A DNA stretch of 64,000 bases. It comes from SIG714 sp964638675 (GTDB lineage: Bacteria; Bacillota; Clostridia; Oscillospirales; CAG-272). The position numbers were made by a program, and so were the translations under genes. The notes under the pieces are model-generated. The model did no database searches. It was not told where the DNA came from and saw nothing but the letters and a program-made list of their open reading frames with translations. The stretch lies in NCBI GenBank assembly GCA_964638675.1, contig CAZXAU010000007.1, positions 61,894-125,893 on the forward strand, written 5' to 3'. Positions within the stretch are counted from its first letter, which is position 1. Each line of letters begins with the position of its first letter. Positions 1 to 7,220 of the stretch are shown one piece after another.

Positions 1-1
1 A

Positions 2-613
2 GCCGCACAGCAGATGATGAAGGATATTCTTGACGACCTCGGAATCAGCTATAAGATCGGAATCGGTGAAGCCGCATTCTACGGTCCGAAGCTCGACATT
101 CAGATCAGAAACGTTTTCGGAAAAGAAGATACACTTATTACAATTCAGATAGACGAGCTTCTTGCAGAGCAGTTCGATATGGAGTATGTTGACAAAGACG
201 GACAGAAAAAACGTCCCTGCATCATTCACCGTACATCGCTCGGATGCTATCAGCGTACGCTCGCACTCATTATCGAAAAGTTCGCCGGTGCACTTCCCAT
301 ATGGCTCGCACCGACTCAGGTCAAGATCCTCCCGATCGGCTCGGATCAGCATGAATACGCCGAAAAGATATACGACCGCATGAGAGCGCTCGGAATGAGA
401 GTTGAAATTGACGAGCGTAACGAAAAGATAGGCTTCAAGATCAGACAGGCTCAGCTTGAAAAAGTGCCCTATATGCTCGTTATCGGAGCAAAAGAAGCGG
501 AAGAAGGCACAGTAGCCGTCCGTGACCGCAAACAGGGCGACGCCGGAGCAATAAGCGTTGACGCCTTCATCGAAAAAGCACAAAAAGAGATATCTGAAAG
601 ATACCTCGGCTGA
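2..613 (+). CDS. thrS: Threonyl-tRNA synthetase, C-terminal part (cut by window edge)
   Basis: This is the last ~200 residues of threonyl-tRNA synthetase, the cytoplasmic class II enzyme that charges tRNA-Thr. The frame is open to the left edge, so the start, the editing domains and most of the catalytic core lie outside. The visible part begins at the end of the catalytic core (EAAFYGPKLDIQ), passes through KKRPCIIHR, whose His is in the place of the family's zinc ligand, and continues into the anticodon-binding domain from WLAPTQVKILPIG to the end. The stretch HRTSLGCYQRT differs from the commoner HRAxLGSxERF of E. coli-type enzymes, so it is a lineage variant of the active-site region. A strong hairpin follows 60 bases after the stop. 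Family assignment is secure. Confidence 0.96.
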   Translation, partial: AAQQMMKDILDDLGISYKIGIGEAAFYGPKLDIQIRNVFGKEDTLITIQIDELLAEQFDMEYVDKDGQKKRPCIIHRTSLGCYQRTLALIIEKFAGALPIWLAPTQVKILPIGSDQHEYAEKIYDRMRALGMRVEIDERNEKIGFKIRQAQLEKVPYMLVIGAKEAEEGTVAVRDRKQGDAGAISVDAFIEKAQKEISERYLG

Positions 614-675
614 TATAGAATTCTGCGGCGTATATTTAACAGTCAAAAAACAACTGATCAATTTTTTATAAATAA

Positions 676-728
676 ACAAGGCAGTCGGAGAACATTGCAT
701 CACATCTTCTCCGACTGCCTTGTCTGTG
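676..728 (+). terminator. Intrinsic terminator after thrS
   Basis: A perfect 17-bp inverted repeat (676-692 with 707-723) encloses a 14-base loop. The T-rich tail is only moderate (cttccctttt further on). The rest of 614-861 shows no gene. Confidence 0.7.
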
Positions 729-861
729 CTTCCCTTTTAACACAAGGGTGACAGAGTCAATGACATTGCAATAAACCATCATAGTGTCTAGAGTCTTAAT
801 AATATTTAATTACAAGCGTTGGATCGTAGTATTTTGTCTGCCCGACCGTGTGCGAATTATT

Positions 862-1980
862 TCATGCAACGGGTGGGTCTTTTTTTATATTATCAAGGCG
901 TTTTTTTAAAATCAACAGATTGACAGAAATTACGAAACAAAATGAGAAAATACAGAGCAGTATTGCATTTTCGGAGCTGACAAACAAACCAATCATGAGG
1001 GCAGTGAGATAAGACAAAAGAGAGATAACATGATTTGCCTTTATCGTTATCACAGCCGATCTTGCAATCGACATTGCATCTTTCAGATTTTCAGCTTCAC
1101 GGATCATAAGGTCATAATTTCCTTTACGATTATTTTCATATATGAGAATTTCGGTTTCATTACAGCAAAATGCGAATTTATCTCCCGAATCGTCTGAAAT
1201 GATATCGATACCTTCAGGAATTTTGGATATTTTAAAAAAAGCCGCTCTGTTTGCGAATGATATTCCGAGCGTATCTGCCCTTTTCATGGCGATATAGACA
1301 GATAGGCTCTCAGAAGATATAAAATATACCGATATGAGCGAGGCAGACGTGAGAGTATTCACGACAGCCCTTTCAATGTTGCCGGTCAAGATCACAGATA
1401 TTGTGAATACAATCGTACAGGCCATCAATACATACGGACAATAATAACCCGAAAAGCTGTCTGTCAAAGTGTCATCCTTATTATTTTTACCGTCATTATC
1501 AATAAGGCATTCCCGGTCAGCTTTTTTTGATAAAAATGAGTCGGATAAGACAGAAACGAGCGAGAGAATACAAACAGACAGTAGTGTAAAATCAGGTGGG
1601 ATTGAATTTATCAAGAGCTTTGCTGATGCATAAATATAATATAATAGTACAAAAAAACATCCCAACGCAACAGGAGTATATCTGTTGGGTGCTTTTGTTA
1701 GGAAAAAGAGAGGACTGATTCCGCAATATAATTCACGGCAAGATATAATTCCTGCGAGCAGGAATAAAGCCATAAATAATAAAGATAAGACTATATAGGC
1801 TTTTCTTGAAAAATTATTTGCGAAATATCGGCTGAACAAAATTAAAGTGAAAAGAAAAATGCAGAGTGTGACAGCTGCGACAAGGCTGTAAAGCTTATTA
1901 TCAAAAAGATGCTCAAGGAGTCGATCGTTTATCTTCTTCGGACGGGTGAATTTTTCAGTCCGATGTTTTTCTTCTATCAT
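862..1980 (-). CDS. Membrane protein resembling a P1B-type ATPase without its catalytic domains
   Basis: A 372-residue protein with about eight predicted membrane segments. I do not recognise a named family. The part around residues 215-250 (SLSVYIAMKRADTLGI...) looks like the sixth-helix region of heavy-metal P-type ATPases, where a CPC-like motif is followed by a helix rich in A, R and G. The last 100 residues (AENLKDAMSIARSAVITIK, then two membrane helices and a short basic tail) resemble the end of those pumps. The DKTGT phosphorylation loop, the TGE loop, the GDGxND hinge and the CPC motif are all absent; only about 60 residues sit where the P- and N-domains would be. The start at 1980 has AAGGA seven bases upstream. 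Inference: a degenerate or pseudo-ATPase membrane protein. It could equally be an unrelated polytopic protein. Confidence 0.5.
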   Translation of the reverse strand: MIEEKHRTEKFTRPKKINDRLLEHLFDNKLYSLVAAVTLCIFLFTLILFSRYFANNFSRKAYIVLSLLFMALFLLAGIISCRELYCGISPLFFLTKAPNRYTPVALGCFFVLLYYIYASAKLLINSIPPDFTLLSVCILSLVSVLSDSFLSKKADRECLIDNDGKNNKDDTLTDSFSGYYCPYVLMACTIVFTISVILTGNIERAVVNTLTSASLISVYFISSESLSVYIAMKRADTLGISFANRAAFFKISKIPEGIDIISDDSGDKFAFCCNETEILIYENNRKGNYDLMIREAENLKDAMSIARSAVITIKANHVISLLSYLTALMIGLFVSSENAILLCIFSFCFVISVNLLILKKRLDNIKKDPPVA

Positions 1981-2125
1981 CCGGTAATCCTTATATTATA
2001 AAATTACAGGCAAATAAAACGGTCAGATCTGTTCCATGACGTGAAAAATGCAGTGGGGAAGCTTTATCCGGAAAGTTTCCCCGTATATAATTCCCGACCT
2101 CATATCAAATGCCGGAATTTAAAGG

Positions 2126-2980
2126 TCAAAGCTTGGATTTAATGGTTTCAAGAACCGAATAAGGAACATGGAGGTTGCCCGATATTCCGCTTCCGATCTC
2201 AATATGCGGCTTCATCTGTGCGTGGAAATCGCTTCCGCCCGAAACGATTATTCCGAGATCTTCCGCCATACCCATAAATATTTTGTGCATTTCGGGTGTA
2301 TATTCACTGTAATATCCTTCAATACCGTCAAGTCCGCAATCACGGAGGTGCTTTATAAGATCAAAAATTTCATCATAACTCAGTTTGGTCTGATGAGGAT
2401 GAGCCATAAAAGCCAATCCCCCCGCACCGTGAATAAGCTCAATTGCCCTCTCGGGAGTTATATCCTTACGTTTGATATAGCATGACATCCCTACACCAAG
2501 ATATTTTCTGAATGCTTCATTGACCGAGGACACCCAACCGTGTTGCATCATGACCTTTGCATAATGAGCTCTGCCGATTCCGCCCCTCGGATCCAATTTG
2601 TCGATCTCCTCCTGAGTGATAGGAAAACCGTGAAGGGCGAGAGTTTCGAGATATTTTATATGTGTTCGTTCACGTTCTACCTGCATCATGTCAAATGTAT
2701 CGAGCATATCCTTATTGTGTCTGTCGATATAAAGACCGAGAATGTGGATCTGTGGAACTGATTCGGTTGATGTTGATACCTCAACTCCTGGTACAAGCTC
2801 AACTCCGCAGATTTTTGCCTGCTTTTCAGCTGCATCAAGACCGTTGAAGGTATCGTGGTCGGTAAGTGCGATCGCAGCAACATTTTTTTCTGATGCATGC
2901 AAAACGAGTTCCTCGGGTGGCATGGAGCCGTCAGACATTTTAGAATGTGTATGCAGATCAATGATTTTTTCGTTATTCAT
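2126..2980 (-). CDS. PHP-domain phosphoesterase (YciV/TrpH-like)
   Basis: A 284-residue PHP-superfamily metal-dependent phosphoesterase. Motifs in order are DLHTHSKMSDG (residues 8-18, metal-binding His pair), LTDHDTF (about 39-45), the Glu of GVEV, MAHPH near 190 and SGGSDFH near 248. Members of this subfamily hydrolyse nucleoside 3',5'-bisphosphates or act as 5'-to-3' exonucleases on short RNA, so a cytoplasmic role in nucleotide or RNA turnover is likely. It is a single gene, convergent with nothing and divergent from spoIIAA. The exact substrate cannot be read from the sequence. Confidence 0.88.
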   Translation of the reverse strand: MNNEKIIDLHTHSKMSDGSMPPEELVLHASEKNVAAIALTDHDTFNGLDAAEKQAKICGVELVPGVEVSTSTESVPQIHILGLYIDRHNKDMLDTFDMMQVERERTHIKYLETLALHGFPITQEEIDKLDPRGGIGRAHYAKVMMQHGWVSSVNEAFRKYLGVGMSCYIKRKDITPERAIELIHGAGGLAFMAHPHQTKLSYDEIFDLIKHLRDCGLDGIEGYYSEYTPEMHKIFMGMAEDLGIIVSGGSDFHAQMKPHIEIGSGISGNLHVPYSVLETIKSKL

Positions 2981-3173
2981 ATTTGCCTCGATAATATTTT
3001 TTACTGATTGGTTCGATTATATATCATATTTTTAAAAAAATCAATATATTTCGGAAATAATACAAAATATCGACAGTATTTATTCTTATGAAGGTATAAG
3101 ATGCTGACATAAGTAAAACGAAGAAAAAAAGTCAGATAAACTTCAGATAAAAGGAAAGAAGGGTGATAAAGCA

Positions 3174-3659
3174 ATGGAAGAAGCGAGTATGATGAGCGAC
3201 TTGGCGGGAGGAGTGCTGACATTCAAAATTACGGGTGAAATTGATCATCACGGAGCGAGATTTCTCAGAGAAAGGATGGATGAGGAAATATTCTTCTACA
3301 GAACACCGAAGATCATCATTGATCTGTCTGAAATATCCTTCATGGATTCTTCCGGTCTCGGACTGCTGCTTGGCAGATATACCAAAGCAAAGGATATAGG
3401 ATGTGCCCTGATCGTCAGGGATCCGACAAAAGAAATTATGAAAATCCTTGCTCTTGCAGGAGCGGACAAGCTGATACCTATAGAAAACTCCAACAAGGGT
3501 AAAGTGAATAAGACTGATGTAAAGCAGATCGCACAGCACAGTGGGCAAAAAACAAAAACAGCAGAGGTCGGGATACGAAATAAAGAAGAGACCGGGCAGT
3601 GTGCAAATAAAGGAAAGATCAGAGTGAAGGGAATTTCACTGAAAGAGGGTAATGAATAA
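3174..3659 (+). CDS. spoIIAA: Anti-anti-sigma factor SpoIIAA with a long C-terminal extension
   Basis: First gene of the spoIIA operon. SpoIIAA is the STAS-domain protein that, when unphosphorylated, binds SpoIIAB and frees sigma F in the forespore. The STAS fold spans about residues 8-108 and contains the phosphoserine motif MDSSGLGLLLGRY near 58-70. The known family is about 116 residues long; this protein has 161. The extra ~45 residues are Lys/Gln/Thr-rich, low-complexity and probably disordered. Start at 3174 has an AAGGGTG ribosome site about ten bases upstream. The stop is one base before the preferred spoIIAB start, so translation is probably coupled. No dacF precedes the operon. I saw no clear sigma-H promoter in 2981-3173, although one would be expected. 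Confidence 0.93.
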   Translation: MEEASMMSDLAGGVLTFKITGEIDHHGARFLRERMDEEIFFYRTPKIIIDLSEISFMDSSGLGLLLGRYTKAKDIGCALIVRDPTKEIMKILALAGADKLIPIENSNKGKVNKTDVKQIAQHSGQKTKTAEVGIRNKEETGQCANKGKIRVKGISLKEGNE

Positions 3660-3660
3660 A

Positions 3661-4095
3661 ATGAGAAATAAAAAAACGGTCAATGAATTTTCAATGGTTA
3701 TTCCGTCCAATTCGGAGAATGAGCGTTTTGCAAGACTGACGCTTTGCGGATTTGTCTCGATGTTTGATCCGACAGTGCCCGAGCTTGCAGACCTGCGTAC
3801 TGCCCTTTCGGAGGCTGTCACAAATTGCATAGTACATGCATATAAAGAAAAGATCGGGAATATTTACATAAGCGTTAAGTGTTATGAGGAAAGGACTGTA
3901 GAGATCAGAATAAGGGATAAAGGGTGCGGAATGGAAGATATAGAGCAATGCCGTAAACCGCTTTATACTACCGATAACAGCGGTGAACGAGGAGGCATGG
4001 GCTTTGTAATCATGGAAACCTTCTGTGACAAAATTTCTGTAAGATCAGCTCCCGGAAAAGGAACAACGGTAACGCTTGTGAAAAAACTGTCATAG
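3661..4095 (+). CDS. spoIIAB: Anti-sigma F factor and serine kinase SpoIIAB
   Basis: SpoIIAB is a GHKL-fold kinase that holds sigma F inactive and phosphorylates SpoIIAA. The N-box is ALSEAVTNCIVHAY, the Mg/ATP motif is RDKGCGM, and the ATP-lid is followed by GGMGFVIMETFCD. I chose the ATG at 3661 (144 residues, MRNKKTVNEF) because GAGGG lies 11 bases upstream and the resulting N-terminus matches the family length. An in-frame ATG at 3652 lies only two bases after that ribosome site and overlaps spoIIAA. It is followed 16 bases later by sigF. Confidence 0.95.
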   Translation: MRNKKTVNEFSMVIPSNSENERFARLTLCGFVSMFDPTVPELADLRTALSEAVTNCIVHAYKEKIGNIYISVKCYEERTVEIRIRDKGCGMEDIEQCRKPLYTTDNSGERGGMGFVIMETFCDKISVRSAPGKGTTVTLVKKLS

Positions 4096-4111
4096 CAAGA
4101 AGGGGAATCGT

Positions 4112-4831
4112 TTGTCAGAAGAAAACAGAAATCATATGTTGCTTCGGGAAATTGCTCTCGGAGATTCGGAAGCGCTCGATGCGCTTGTTTGTGAAAATAT
4201 GGGACTTGTAAAAAGCATCGCCCTGCGATTCAGAGACCGCGGCGTGGAATATGAGGATCTTGTGCAAATCGGTACGATAGGAATGATAAAGGCATCATAC
4301 AGTTTTGATTTTTCTTTTGGCAGTGAGTTTTCGACATATGCGGTTCCGCTTATCACCGGAGAAATACTCAGATTTTTGCGTGATGACGGGGCTATCAAGA
4401 TCTCGAGGACTATAAAATCACGTGCGGCAGGAGTGATGCGTGCCAGAGAAAAATTCATCGGACAAAACGGCAGAGAACCGAAGCTGTCCGAGCTTAGCGA
4501 GATATGCTCGCTGAGTGTCGAGGAGATATCCGAGGTTATTGACGCAAGTGTTCCGGTACGTTCGATTTTTGAATGTGTCGGGAATGATCAGGACGGTTTA
4601 CGACTGTGCGATATCATCCCCGATAAAAATGAGGAAATAGAAAAGCTGACCGATTCGCTTGCACTTCATGAAGCGATAAAAAGGCTGGACGATACACAGC
4701 GTGAGATCGTTGCACTCCGTTATTACAAGAATTACTCACAACAGCAGACGGGAAAAATTCTCGGGCTCTCTCAGGTGAAAATCTCAAGAGAAGAGAAAAA
4801 GATAATGAGGATTCTAAGAGAAGCTCTGTGA
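4112..4831 (+). CDS. sigF: RNA polymerase sporulation sigma factor sigma F
   Basis: The 239-residue forespore-specific sigma factor. Region 2 carries GLVKSIALRFRDRGVEYEDL and the helix FSTYAVPLITGEILRFLRD. Region 4 has the helix-turn-helix KNYSQQQTGKILGLSQVKIS near the end. A TTG start at 4112 is preferred because AAGGGG lies six bases upstream; the first ATG (4136) has no ribosome site. It is the last gene of the spoIIA operon and supports a spore-forming host. A bidirectional terminator lies 113 bases downstream. Confidence 0.95.
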   Translation: MSEENRNHMLLREIALGDSEALDALVCENMGLVKSIALRFRDRGVEYEDLVQIGTIGMIKASYSFDFSFGSEFSTYAVPLITGEILRFLRDDGAIKISRTIKSRAAGVMRAREKFIGQNGREPKLSELSEICSLSVEEISEVIDASVPVRSIFECVGNDQDGLRLCDIIPDKNEEIEKLTDSLALHEAIKRLDDTQREIVALRYYKNYSQQQTGKILGLSQVKISREEKKIMRILREAL

Positions 4832-4943
4832 TATATTTCCATGCCTTTTTAAGACTGAACCGTCAGCTTTACATTGAATTTTATTTTTTACTTCAGTCTC
4901 TGAGCGTTGCATTGTAGCGATACGATAACCAAAAACAAAAAAG

Positions 4944-4977
4944 AAAACCGATTCAAGTGATCAGGAATCGGTTTTTT
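4944..4977. terminator. Bidirectional terminator between sigF and upp
   Basis: An 11-bp perfect stem (4944-4954 with 4965-4975) has a T run to the right and an A-rich stretch to the left, which reads as T-rich on the minus strand. It can end both the spoIIA operon and the convergent upp gene. Confidence 0.85.
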
Positions 4978-4999
4978 GCTGTTTTATTTGTTTTAAAGA

Positions 5000-5629
5000 T
5001 TATTTTGTTCCGAAAATTCTGTCGCCGGCATCGCCGAGACCGGGAACAATATAAGCGTGTTCGTTAAGGTGTTCATCGAGAGATGCGATATAAATATCGA
5101 CATCGGGGTGATCCTCCTGAACCTTTTTAACGCCTTCGGGAACACCGACAAGGCACATAAGTCGGATGTTTGTGCAATTTCTCTTCTTGAGCATGCTGAT
5201 CGCATCTGAAGCCGAACCGCCTGTTGCGAGCATCGGGTCGACAACGATTACAAGTCTCTCTTCGATGTCCGAAGGAAGCTTGCAATAATATTCAACGGGG
5301 AGATGAGTTTCAGGATCACGGTAAAGACCTATGTGACCTACCTTTGCAACAGGAACAAGTGTACGAAGTCCGTCAACCATTCCGAGTCCTGCACGGAGAA
5401 TGGGAACTATAGCAAGCTTTTTACCCGAGATCCTCTTTGCCGTCATTTTTGTGATAGGTGTTGTGATCTCAACGTCCTCAAGAGGAAAGTCTCTTGTAAC
5501 CTCATAACCCATAAGCATTGCGATCTCATTCAGAAGCTCCTTAAAATCCTTGGAGCCGGTGTTGATGTCACGCATAATGGTGAGCTTGTGTTGTATAAGC
5601 GGATGATCGATGATGTGAAGTTGTCCCAT
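5000..5629 (-). CDS. upp: Uracil phosphoribosyltransferase
   Basis: A 209-residue cytoplasmic salvage enzyme that makes UMP from uracil and PRPP. The N-terminus MGQLHIIDHPLIQHKLTIMR is the family signature. The PRPP-binding loop VDPMLATGGSA is near residue 130, and the uracil-binding PGLGDAGDRIFGT closes the protein. The start at 5629 is chosen because GGGAGA lies about seven bases upstream; an upstream in-frame ATG at 5704 would add 25 residues not seen in the family. It is a single-gene unit with its own consensus promoter. Confidence 0.96.
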   Translation of the reverse strand: MGQLHIIDHPLIQHKLTIMRDINTGSKDFKELLNEIAMLMGYEVTRDFPLEDVEITTPITKMTAKRISGKKLAIVPILRAGLGMVDGLRTLVPVAKVGHIGLYRDPETHLPVEYYCKLPSDIEERLVIVVDPMLATGGSASDAISMLKKRNCTNIRLMCLVGVPEGVKKVQEDHPDVDIYIASLDEHLNEHAYIVPGLGDAGDRIFGTK

Positions 5630-5723
5630 AATTTTCTCCCGTTTTTTTAAACAATATTCGGACATTCCGAAGCATTTCAAGCAGATATTCAATATATACT
5701 TCACGCTCCGTCAGCCTTTTGAA

Positions 5724-5752
5724 ATTATACAATTCATTTGAATGCTTGTCAA
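5724..5752 (-). promoter_or_regulatory. Sigma A promoter of upp
   Basis: TTGACA (5752-5747), a 17-base spacer and TATAAT (5729-5724) are a perfect consensus. The leader is about 90 bases long and contains one small hairpin (ttcgga/tccgaa). The remaining part of 5630-5814 shows nothing else. Confidence 0.88.
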
Positions 5753-5814
5753 TAGCCATTTTACAACAAATTCACGCAAGACCCTAAAAATAATTTGTAA
5801 ATTTTTTTATCAAG

Positions 5815-6801
5815 TCACTTTCCGTAAACAATGGTACAGCTTCCTGCCTTTTCCTTCCATGTGTTTGCCAGAAGGACATATTCCTTATCGTCATCGTCTT
5901 TCTTTTTCCACATCTCTTCACTTCCCGAATAATATATGGTGCCAAGAGACGAACAGGAATAGAAGCAACCACCTCCCATACGGTGGAATGCATCAAACAG
6001 TGAGACCGAACTGAGATTGGTACAGCATCTGAAAGCGTGATCGTCAATCTCGGTAAGAGTTGTTGATGTTATAAGCTTTTCGATGTTCAGGCAGTATTCA
6101 AACGCCGAATTGTTTATGCGTTCTACACCCTCAGGAACGGTGAATTCTTTATCAGGGCGTCCTATCGGATAAATCATCAGAGATTTCATATCATATGAAT
6201 AAAGGACTCCGTCAAGTGCTTTGAAATCGGCATTTCTCTCATCGACCTCAAATTTTTTCAGAGACGTACAGTTTGCAAAAGCATTTTGGCCGATAGTTGT
6301 AACACTTTCGGGAATGAAAATATATTGAAGTGAGCTGTTGCCGTAGAATGCAAATGTACCGATCTTACGGAGCGACTCGGGAAATGTCACACTTTCAAGT
6401 GATGTACACCCCTGAAAAGCACCTCCGCAAATTTCGGTGGTGTTTCCTTCAAAGCGGAGAGATTTGATATTCGTACAGTTTTTGAATGAATAATCTGCAA
6501 TATAGGTGATGACTCTTCCCTCCGAATCGCTCTCGGGAATTACCAATTCCTCACCGTCAAAACTTCCGACTCCGACTATATGACAGCTGAGTTCCGAGTC
6601 GACAACATATTCAAGACCGTTTTTGAGAGACTCTACCTTAACGGTCTGCGTTTTTTGCGGAATTGTGATCGGCGGCGGATTTAATATTCCGGTTCTGACA
6701 GGATCGGGTTCTTTGCATGATGATATCATAAACAAAACTGACAGTGCAAAAATAAGTGCAAGAGCCTTTGATATCATTTTCATCGGTTCAATTGATCTCA
6801 T
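5815..6801 (-). CDS. BspA-type leucine-rich-repeat lipoprotein
   Basis: A ~328-residue exported lipoprotein. The N-terminus is basic, then hydrophobic, and ends at a lipobox (MISSC). It then carries at least five LRR_5/BspA-type repeats of about 23 residues with the pattern AFxxCTSLxxxxFPESLxxIG. Such repeats act as surface adhesion or scaffold modules; the ligand is unknown. The start could be 6801 (GAGGGG six bases upstream) or 6816 (GGAGAT eight bases upstream). An ATG at 6783 lacks a ribosome site. It is a single gene with its own promoter. Confidence 0.85.
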   Translation of the reverse strand: MRSIEPMKMISKALALIFALSVLFMISSCKEPDPVRTGILNPPPITIPQKTQTVKVESLKNGLEYVVDSELSCHIVGVGSFDGEELVIPESDSEGRVITYIADYSFKNCTNIKSLRFEGNTTEICGGAFQGCTSLESVTFPESLRKIGTFAFYGNSSLQYIFIPESVTTIGQNAFANCTSLKKFEVDERNADFKALDGVLYSYDMKSLMIYPIGRPDKEFTVPEGVERINNSAFEYCLNIEKLITSTTLTEIDDHAFRCCTNLSSVSLFDAFHRMGGGCFYSCSSLGTIYYSGSEEMWKKKDDDDKEYVLLANTWKEKAGSCTIVYGK

Positions 6802-6881
6802 TAAATTTCCCCTCATTTTTTATATCTCCATATCGTTGAGCGACATTTAATTATTTGCCGTGTTTAACAAACATCAAATAC

Positions 6882-6910
6882 ATATTATCATCTTTATTTG
6901 TTTTTGTCAA
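6882..6910 (-). promoter_or_regulatory. Sigma A promoter of the LRR lipoprotein
   Basis: TTGACA (6910-6905), 17 bases, TAATAT (6887-6882) on the minus strand, about 70 bases before the start codon. Confidence 0.75.
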
Positions 6911-6977
6911 CAGAATACACGAAAAGAATTATAATAATAAAATGTGAACAGGAATACTTCTCAGTGAAAACTAACTA

Positions 6978-7006
6978 TTGACATTTTATAAATATAGGGT
7001 TATAAT
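6978..7006 (+). promoter_or_regulatory. Sigma A promoter of the nucleotide-sugar dehydratase
   Basis: TTGACA (6978-6983), 17 bases, TATAAT (7001-7006) are a perfect consensus. Transcription from about 7013 gives a ~200-base leader that contains repeat element copy A, so the element is in the mRNA. Confidence 0.88.
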
Positions 7007-7084
7007 ATATGAGGAACAGTCTGTTTGGCGACACAATGCTAATAAGAACAGTTTGATACTGAATTCCAATATTAAATATCAGGC

Positions 7085-7220
7085 GAGGAAAGTCTGAAAA
7101 ATAAACTTTTCAGACGGTGTTTTGTGGCTTTCGCCACCGGTTCGGCGGCGATTTTGCAGAGCAAAAACAGCCCCAATTCCACAAGAAAGGAAGCTTTCGC
7201 AATGCGAAAGCCATGGTCAT
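7085..7220 (+). repeat. Start-codon-proximal palindromic element, copy A
   Basis: A ~135-bp element also found at 36428-36566 (-), 45283-45418 (-) and 52392-52502 (+). It has four parts: hairpin 1 (gtctgaaaa/ttttcagac), a GC-rich hairpin around tgtggctttcgccacc, hairpin 3 (a ttttgc-type stem), then an AAAGGAAG ribosome-site-like block and hairpin 4 (gctttcgca/tgcgaaagc). It ends in ATGGTCATA, which is in frame with the downstream gene. It lies in the transcribed leader. Confidence 0.85.

Noticed and set aside
2981..3173. Sigma H or other sporulation promoter before spoIIAA
   Set aside because: Several weak matches can be drawn, but none has both elements at proper spacing, so none is claimed.
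7197..7220. A six-codon ORF (MRKPWS) starting at the ATG in hairpin 4 of the repeat elements
   Set aside because: It is present in copies A, C and D only in variable form and has no ATG in copy B, so it is not conserved.
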